The position numbers were made by a program, and so were the translations under genes. 64,000 nucleotides of DNA. It comes from Salinispirillum marinum (GTDB lineage: Bacteria; Pseudomonadota; Gammaproteobacteria; Pseudomonadales; Natronospirillaceae). The notes beneath the pieces were generated by a model that saw only the letters and a program-made list of their open reading frames with translations, was not told where the DNA came from and did not search any database. Positions 59,068-64,000 of this stretch are shown here, piece by piece (the stretch's first letter is position 1; each line of letters begins with the position of its first letter). The DNA lies in the NCBI RefSeq assembly GCF_042651565.1, contig NZ_JBHSDF010000003.1. One strand, 5' to 3'.

Positions 59068-60552
59068 ATGACTGACTACATTCTCGCAATCGACCAAGGC
59101 ACCACCAGCAGTCGCGCTATTCTGTACACCATGGATATGACGGTACTCGGGTCTGCCCAGGAAGAATTCAAGCAACATTTTCCAAAGAATGGCTGGGTAG
59201 AGCATAACCCGGAGGATATTTGGCAAACCGTATTGCGGACTTGTCGTTCTGTGTTGGCACAACATAATGTACCAGCTAGCTCGGTGCGCTCCATTGGTAT
59301 CACGAATCAGCGCGAAACCACTGTAGTGTGGGACCGCAACACCGGTGAGCCGGTCTACAACGCCATCGTTTGGCAAGATCGACGCTCGGCACGCACCTGT
59401 CAGGAGTTAAAAAAAGCCGAATTGGAGCCACTCTTCCAAGAGAAAACGGGGCTGTTGCTCGACCCGTATTTTTCCGGCACTAAAGTGCAATGGATACTCG
59501 ACAACGTGCAAGGCGTGCGGGCTCGCGCTGAACGCGGCGAATTGATCTTTGGCACCGTAGATACCTTTTTGTTGTGGCGCTTAACCAAGGGCGCCGTGCA
59601 TGCAACCGATGCATCCAACGCATCGCGCACGCTCATGTTCAACATTCATACGCAGCGGTGGGACGAACAACTGCTGGCACATTTAATGATTCCTGAGTCC
59701 TTGTTGCCTGAAGTCAAAGACAGCTCCGACGACTTCGGGGTGTGTGATGCCGAATGGTTTGGCGCGGACATTCCGATCGGCGCAATGATTGGCGATCAAC
59801 AAAGTGCACTGGTCGGCCAAGCGTGTTTCGAACCCGGCATGTTGAAGAGTACGTACGGCACAGGGTGCTTCGCCGTGGTGAATACTGGCGAAAAGGCCAT
59901 CATCAGCCAACACCGGCTGTTGACCACGGTGGGCTATCGCCTGAAGGGCAAAACCACCTATGCCTTAGAGGGCAGTATTTTCATGGCCGGGGCGATCATT
60001 CAATGGCTGCGTGATGGCATTGGCATCATTGAAAAGGCTTCCGACACAGAAGCCTTGGCGAAAGCCATCGGTCATGACCAAACCGAAATCATGGTGCCTG
60101 CGTTCACCGGTTTAGGTGCACCCTATTGGGACCCAGATGCTCGTGCGGCCATCTTTGGCATGACACGCGATACCGGAGTAGCGCACATGGTTGCCGCGGC
60201 TATTCGTAGCATTGCCTTCCAAACAGAAGACTTGTTACAAGCCATGGTACAGGATGGCATTGCCGTAACGAGTTTGCGCGTTGATGGTGGCATGGTACAG
60301 AACCGCTGGTTCTTGCAGGTGTTGGCTGATCTTACGGGTGTGCCAACGGTGACCAGTCATACCAAAGAAAGTACGGCCTTGGGCGCGGCCATGTTGGCCG
60401 CGATGCACATTGGTCATTTCGAAGATTTGCACGATCTCGACAAGGTCTGGCGAGTGTCTGAAAAATATACGCCTTCCCTGCGCAATACCGAACGCACGGC
60501 TCATTATCGGCGCTGGCGTGAAGCCGTTACCAAGGTACAAAGTACGTCGTAA
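59068..60552 (+). CDS. glpK: Glycerol kinase
   Basis: A 494-residue FGGY-family kinase phosphorylating glycerol. MTDYILAIDQGTTSSRAI opens the ATP-binding domain, ITNQRETTVVWD follows, and the family signature lies around GSIFMAGAIIQWLRDG. The ATG at 59068 matches orthologues; an upstream ATG at 59023 lies on the promoter -10. No glpF is adjacent in the window. Confidence 0.96.
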   Translation: MTDYILAIDQGTTSSRAILYTMDMTVLGSAQEEFKQHFPKNGWVEHNPEDIWQTVLRTCRSVLAQHNVPASSVRSIGITNQRETTVVWDRNTGEPVYNAIVWQDRRSARTCQELKKAELEPLFQEKTGLLLDPYFSGTKVQWILDNVQGVRARAERGELIFGTVDTFLLWRLTKGAVHATDASNASRTLMFNIHTQRWDEQLLAHLMIPESLLPEVKDSSDDFGVCDAEWFGADIPIGAMIGDQQSALVGQACFEPGMLKSTYGTGCFAVVNTGEKAIISQHRLLTTVGYRLKGKTTYALEGSIFMAGAIIQWLRDGIGIIEKASDTEALAKAIGHDQTEIMVPAFTGLGAPYWDPDARAAIFGMTRDTGVAHMVAAAIRSIAFQTEDLLQAMVQDGIAVTSLRVDGGMVQNRWFLQVLADLTGVPTVTSHTKESTALGAAMLAAMHIGHFEDLHDLDKVWRVSEKYTPSLRNTERTAHYRRWREAVTKVQSTS

Positions 60553-60625
60553 AAAGTCATGGTAGTGAAAAGCCCGTGATACAATCGCGGCATGCGAATT
60601 TGGAATGCCTCCAATCGCATCTTTG

Positions 60626-60656
60626 CCACGCTGCTGTTAGGCAGCGTGGTTTTTTT
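60626..60656 (+). terminator. Intrinsic terminator of glpK
   Basis: Perfect stem CCACGCTGC-TGTTAG-GCAGCGTGG followed by seven T. The end of the convergent small gene lies inside it. Confidence 0.9.
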
Positions 60657-60957
60657 GTGCTTCAGAAACCGGCATCACGCTGCGCGTTGCTTTCGGATAG
60701 TACTGCACTTCAACATCAATCGTACGCACCCGCACCGCATGCGTTTCTTCAATCCGTACTTGCAACCGACGAACTAATGGCGCCAAGTGCTGTTGATAGC
60801 TCATTTCACACAAGGCTGGCACTTGATCGGTGACATCTACGCGCAACAGGGTATTGGGCAAGGCAAAGCCACGCTGCAGGTGTGCACGTAAAAATACCCG
60901 ACATTGGGGTTGCGCACTCTCTCGAGCCGCAAAGTAAGCAGAATTCAGGGTTTCCAT
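60637..60957 (-). CDS. Hypothetical small protein
   Basis: A 106-residue soluble protein (METLNSAYFAARES at the start), mixed charge, no TM segment and no motif recognised. GAGGA lies 11 bp before the ATG at 60957; an ATG at 60981 is the alternative. Its last codons overlap the glpK terminator. The 200 bp upstream, to the EAL gene, hold nothing recognisable. Confidence 0.5.
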   Translation of the reverse strand: METLNSAYFAARESAQPQCRVFLRAHLQRGFALPNTLLRVDVTDQVPALCEMSYQQHLAPLVRRLQVRIEETHAVRVRTIDVEVQYYPKATRSVMPVSEAQKNHAA

Positions 60958-61158
60958 AGGGTCAGCATTCCTCAGCCGCATACAGTGGCAAAAATATCTT
61001 AAGGATTACTGATTCAGAAACGAACAAAGGCAATACAGATGAAGGCATGACACGCGATGCGCTTTAGCTACATTTGTATACCGCTTGCAAGTTGCTCTTA
61101 AATCAGCGGTTCATCACGCAATAAACTATCAAGGTAGGCGGCGCCTGACAAGCAGAAA

Positions 61159-61938
61159 TTAATTTCTGACTTGAATCTCTGGCAACGTCTCGATTTCTGG
61201 CCGCGCCAACAGATAGCCTTGCAGATAGGGAATGCCCAAATCCATCAGAGTTTTCATATCGTCTACGGTTTCAATACCTTCGGCAATCAGTTGAATATTG
61301 AGGCGGTTACACATCAATACAATGCCTTCAACAATGGCATGTTTCACCGGATCCGTGGCGATGCCTTGTACCAAATCCATATCAATCTTTAACACATCGG
61401 GCTGAAACTGCGACAACAGATGTAGGCCAGAATACCCCTGACCAAAATCGTCTATTGCGGTGATAAAGCCCAATTTTTGATAGGCCTCAACAATATTCGT
61501 CAAATGGCTGTTGTCTGATAGACCTTCCTGTTCCGTCATTTCAAACATGATTTGTTTGTACGGAAATTGATACTGTTCAGCGGCTTCTAACGTCGCCCGA
61601 ATGCAGGTATTGGGGTCGTAAATTGCGTTAGGGAGAAAGTTAATGCTCAGAAAGCAATCTTTCGGCATCGCCAGTTCTGCCGCCAAACGAATTGCCGTAA
61701 CGCGGCAGGCTTGATCAAACGCATATTTGTTCTTCGCCGTGACCTGGCTCAAAATCGCACCTGCACCACAACCGTCTTTACCGCGCACCAAGGCTTCATA
61801 AGCAAACACTTTTTGCGCCCGCCAGTCCCAAATGGGTTGGAAGGCCATAGTGAATTCAAAGGGCAATCCCACTTGGCACGCGCATACATCGACGTGCGGT
61901 ACCCGTGCGATGATCTCCGGATCCTTTGTAAAATTCAT
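61159..61938 (-). CDS. EAL-domain c-di-GMP phosphodiesterase
   Basis: A 259-residue stand-alone EAL protein. Catalytic residues are complete: YEALVRG, the Asn in SINFLPNAI, EMTEQE, IDDFGQGYSGL, the Lys in LKIDMDLV, AEGIET, and QGYLLARP. No sensor or GGDEF domain; a short N-terminus (30 residues) precedes it. GGAG precedes the ATG at 61938 by 9 bp. It should degrade c-di-GMP and lower signalling through receptors such as the PilZ protein at 2187. Confidence 0.93.
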   Translation of the reverse strand: MNFTKDPEIIARVPHVDVCACQVGLPFEFTMAFQPIWDWRAQKVFAYEALVRGKDGCGAGAILSQVTAKNKYAFDQACRVTAIRLAAELAMPKDCFLSINFLPNAIYDPNTCIRATLEAAEQYQFPYKQIMFEMTEQEGLSDNSHLTNIVEAYQKLGFITAIDDFGQGYSGLHLLSQFQPDVLKIDMDLVQGIATDPVKHAIVEGIVLMCNRLNIQLIAEGIETVDDMKTLMDLGIPYLQGYLLARPEIETLPEIQVRN

Positions 61939-61984
61939 ATTGGACAACTCCACACAACAAACCTTTAACTACTTTAGACGGGTT

Positions 61985-63316
61985 TCACCGTGAATGCCCA
62001 GCCTTTACCCTGGCTTCATCTTCGGCCAAACGCTGCTTGATGGTGCGCCCCAACGGCACACGAGACAGCAGCACAGCACCAATGATAAAGAATAAAATCA
62101 CCATCAATAATGCATTTTGTCGGCTGAAAATATCCGCCACAACACCAAACATGGCGGCCAAAATAGCCGCCGAACGCAAGAAAAATCCCCACAAACCAAA
62201 GGCGCTGCCAGCGTGGTTGGTCGGTGTTAATTGACCCACCAAAGAACGACTGGAGGATTGTATCGAACCAATGCCTGTGCCTGCCAGCAACGCAATGTAT
62301 ACAAATAAGGTTTTCGCTTCGACGCTCATCAGCTGGGCGATATTTTGCAGCTGGTGCATGGCCGTGATCGCCACCAGCCAGATGGCAATGGTGATGTACA
62401 AGGTTGCCCGCGCACCGATGCGACGCTCCAGAAACCCAAACGCAATGGCGCCGAATAGCGCACTGATTTGGGTGGCAAGAAAAATAGGGATAAGCTCGGC
62501 GGGCGTCATGCCCAGCTCACTGGACGTATAGATGCCAATAAACTTAATCACCGTTTGCACACCGGCGGTATAAAACAGAAAGGCGAAAAAGAACTGCATC
62601 AACACCGGCTGTTCGCGGTACGTCGACACGAGATTCAAACTGGCGCGCCATGACTTCTTGGCGATCGACGGATCTGGCGTGTGACGGTGATCACGTACCC
62701 ATACAAAGGTAGGGATCGCAAACACCAGAAAATAAATGGAGATGGCCACCATGGCCCATTGGTTCTGTCGGATATACGCCGTTACGTTATCCGACGGGTC
62801 TGCTGTCACAATCAAAAGGGTGACCAACACCATACTGATCAATCCACCGACATAGCCCGTACCCCAACCGATACCGGACACCACGCCCATGTTCTTCCGG
62901 CTCGCCAAGTCTGGCAGAAAGGATGACATGATGGCCTCGCCCAGCATCCATGCGGTATTGCTGACCACCAACAGCAGAATAGCCAACCAGACATAACCCG
63001 GCTCAACAAACCACAGCAAACTGGTGAACACCACACAGGCCAACGTAGACCAAGCGAGCATCTGCTTTTTGCTGTGTCCTTTATCAATGTACTGCCCGGC
63101 AATGGGCGAAAGCACCATGGCCACCAGCATGGAGGCCACCAATGCGATGGACCAATAGCTGTCGCGCCACGCACTGCCTTCCGGCACGATATAGCCGACA
63201 AAGAAGGCGCCATAAACAAAGGAAATCACTACCGTGGTGTAGGCTTGATTCGCCACGTCGTACATGGCCCAGCCAAAAATTTCGCGTTTGGTACCGGGGT
63301 TTTTGAGGTCGTTCAT
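61985..63316 (-). CDS. MFS transporter, UMF1/Atg22-like
   Basis: A 443-residue protein with twelve TM segments. The opening REIFGWAMYDVANQAYTTVV and SSFLPDLASRKNMGVVSGIG are typical of the UMF1 (Atg22-like) group of the major facilitator superfamily. Substrates of bacterial members are mostly unknown; the yeast relative exports amino acids from the vacuole. It is separated from the TRAP gene by a terminator. Confidence 0.9.
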   Translation of the reverse strand: MNDLKNPGTKREIFGWAMYDVANQAYTTVVISFVYGAFFVGYIVPEGSAWRDSYWSIALVASMLVAMVLSPIAGQYIDKGHSKKQMLAWSTLACVVFTSLLWFVEPGYVWLAILLLVVSNTAWMLGEAIMSSFLPDLASRKNMGVVSGIGWGTGYVGGLISMVLVTLLIVTADPSDNVTAYIRQNQWAMVAISIYFLVFAIPTFVWVRDHRHTPDPSIAKKSWRASLNLVSTYREQPVLMQFFFAFLFYTAGVQTVIKFIGIYTSSELGMTPAELIPIFLATQISALFGAIAFGFLERRIGARATLYITIAIWLVAITAMHQLQNIAQLMSVEAKTLFVYIALLAGTGIGSIQSSSRSLVGQLTPTNHAGSAFGLWGFFLRSAAILAAMFGVVADIFSRQNALLMVILFFIIGAVLLSRVPLGRTIKQRLAEDEARVKAGHSR

Positions 63317-63370
63317 CCGTGTTTCTCGTGGTGTTGGGCAATGGAGTCAGTGTGCCACTTGGCGGGTAAT

Positions 63371-63396
63371 AAAAAAAGCGACCCTTAGGTCGCTTA
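63371..63396 (-). terminator. Intrinsic terminator of the TRAP binding-protein gene
   Basis: Minus strand: AAGCGACC-TAAG-GGTCGCTT stem followed by a run of seven T. Confidence 0.88.
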
Positions 63397-63423
63397 ATCT
63401 CGTCAATCCAACAACACCGATGA

Positions 63424-64000
63424 CTACGGCTGGAAGAACTGCTCACGGGCGCGCAAGAACGCCATATCCGTCTGCTCGGTACGCGTGCGCAGAATAGCCA
63501 ATGAGTTGAAGTAGCTTTCTGCTGTTTCACGGGTCAGTGCATCATTGCTGGTACGCAATCCACCCAGAATGTTTTTCGCCGCCTCAGCACCGGCACGCAG
63601 AATCTCTTCTGGGAACTGGCGAACTGTAACGCCGTGCTCACGCACCAAGGTCGCCAGTGCGATAGGATCATTGGCGTAGAAGTCAGACGCAACTTGGTCA
63701 TATTCTGCTTGGCAAGCGAACTCGACAATGCGTTGCAAGTCTTGTGGCAACTCAGCAAATTTAGACTTGTTCACCACAGCCTCGGTCGCCAAGCCTGGCT
63801 CGATGAAGCTTGGGAAGTAATAGTTCTTGGCGATCTGGTGGAAGCCCAGTGCCAAGTCATTGTATGGGCCTACGAATTCAGCGGCATCCAATGCACCGGA
63901 TTGTAATGCTGCATAGATTTCACCACCGGCCATGTTGACCACGGTAGCGCCCAATTGCTGCCATACTTGACCACCCAAGCCAGGCGTACGAAAACGGATA
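63424..64000 (-). CDS. TRAP transporter substrate-binding protein DctP (partial)
   Basis: The last 192 codons of a DctP-family periplasmic binding protein; the gene continues past the window end. Typical features are IRFRTPGLGGQVWQQLGA, the GGEIYAALQSGALDAAEFVGP ligand-loop region and YYFPSFIEPG. Such proteins feed carboxylates to DctQM permeases, which are not in view. The end QFFQP is normal for the family. Confidence 0.92.
   Translation of the reverse strand, partial: IRFRTPGLGGQVWQQLGATVVNMAGGEIYAALQSGALDAAEFVGPYNDLALGFHQIAKNYYFPSFIEPGLATEAVVNKSKFAELPQDLQRIVEFACQAEYDQVASDFYANDPIALATLVREHGVTVRQFPEEILRAGAEAAKNILGGLRTSNDALTRETAESYFNSLAILRTRTEQTDMAFLRAREQFFQP

Overview
The window is a piece of a gammaproteobacterial chromosome with moderate GC. 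It most resembles the Oceanospirillales/Saccharospirillaceae (Reinekea or Saccharospirillum type); this placement is an inference from gene content and order. The cues are a Pseudomonas-type crc divergent from pyrE, a coaBC-dut-argB-slmA-argC cluster, rpmB-rpmG-mutM, lptM-lysA-dapF-DUF484 next to class I cyaA, ompR-envZ, a gts/ugp-type sugar ABC transporter and a glpD-glpR-glpK locus. No rRNA, tRNA, CRISPR array or prophage was found.

Layout. 1-9.2 kb: end of a PiT phosphate transporter, a NADAR protein, a DUF418 membrane protein, a PilZ + degenerate HD-GYP protein, an EVE protein, carbonic anhydrase, two periplasmic binding proteins, SpeD and Crc. 9.3-17.6 kb: pyrE, a TVP38 membrane protein, the argC-slmA-argB-dut-coaBC operon (minus strand), radC, rpmB-rpmG and mutM. 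Two copies of a structured palindromic repeat lie in intergenic gaps here. 17.7-28.7 kb: DUF2339, DUF484-dapF-lysA-lptM, cyaA, ompR-envZ. 28.9-33.3 kb: a four-gene sugar ABC importer. 33.5-41.3 kb: a PDC sensor membrane protein, RarD, a FecR/CHASE2-adenylate cyclase/beta-barrel group, and an ECF sigma/anti-sigma/lipoprotein operon. 56.5-64 kb: the glycerol regulon, an EAL phosphodiesterase, a UMF1-type MFS transporter and a partial TRAP binding protein.

The accessory centre is 41.5-55.5 kb. A 2173-residue secreted RHS/YD protein has the domain order of animal teneurins: transthyretin-like domain, FN-plug-like segment, six NHL blades, YD shell, variable tip. Behind it lie three displaced cassettes, each with a partial YD core; two carry a new tip followed by small, AT-rich, mostly membrane-protein genes (probable immunity proteins), and the third is broken. 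Each cassette starts with the same leader: a ribosome-binding site and ATG in frame with the core, a boxA-like antitermination motif (TGCTCTTTAACA, known from rRNA operons), then a hairpin that is long in two of the three. The last cassette is cut off by a FitAB/VapBC-type toxin-antitoxin pair with its own promoter. This looks like a polymorphic-toxin repertoire whose silent cassettes carry a dedicated RNA leader, and it is the best candidate here for an undescribed system.

How the genes connect. Cyclic nucleotide signalling is dense: class I CyaA, a class III CHASE2 cyclase, a PilZ protein and an EAL phosphodiesterase. Carbon control may tie together Crc, the sugar importer (an A-rich Hfq/Crc-like motif sits next to its first ribosome-binding site) and the glp genes. 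All functional calls are from reading the sequence; no database search was run.
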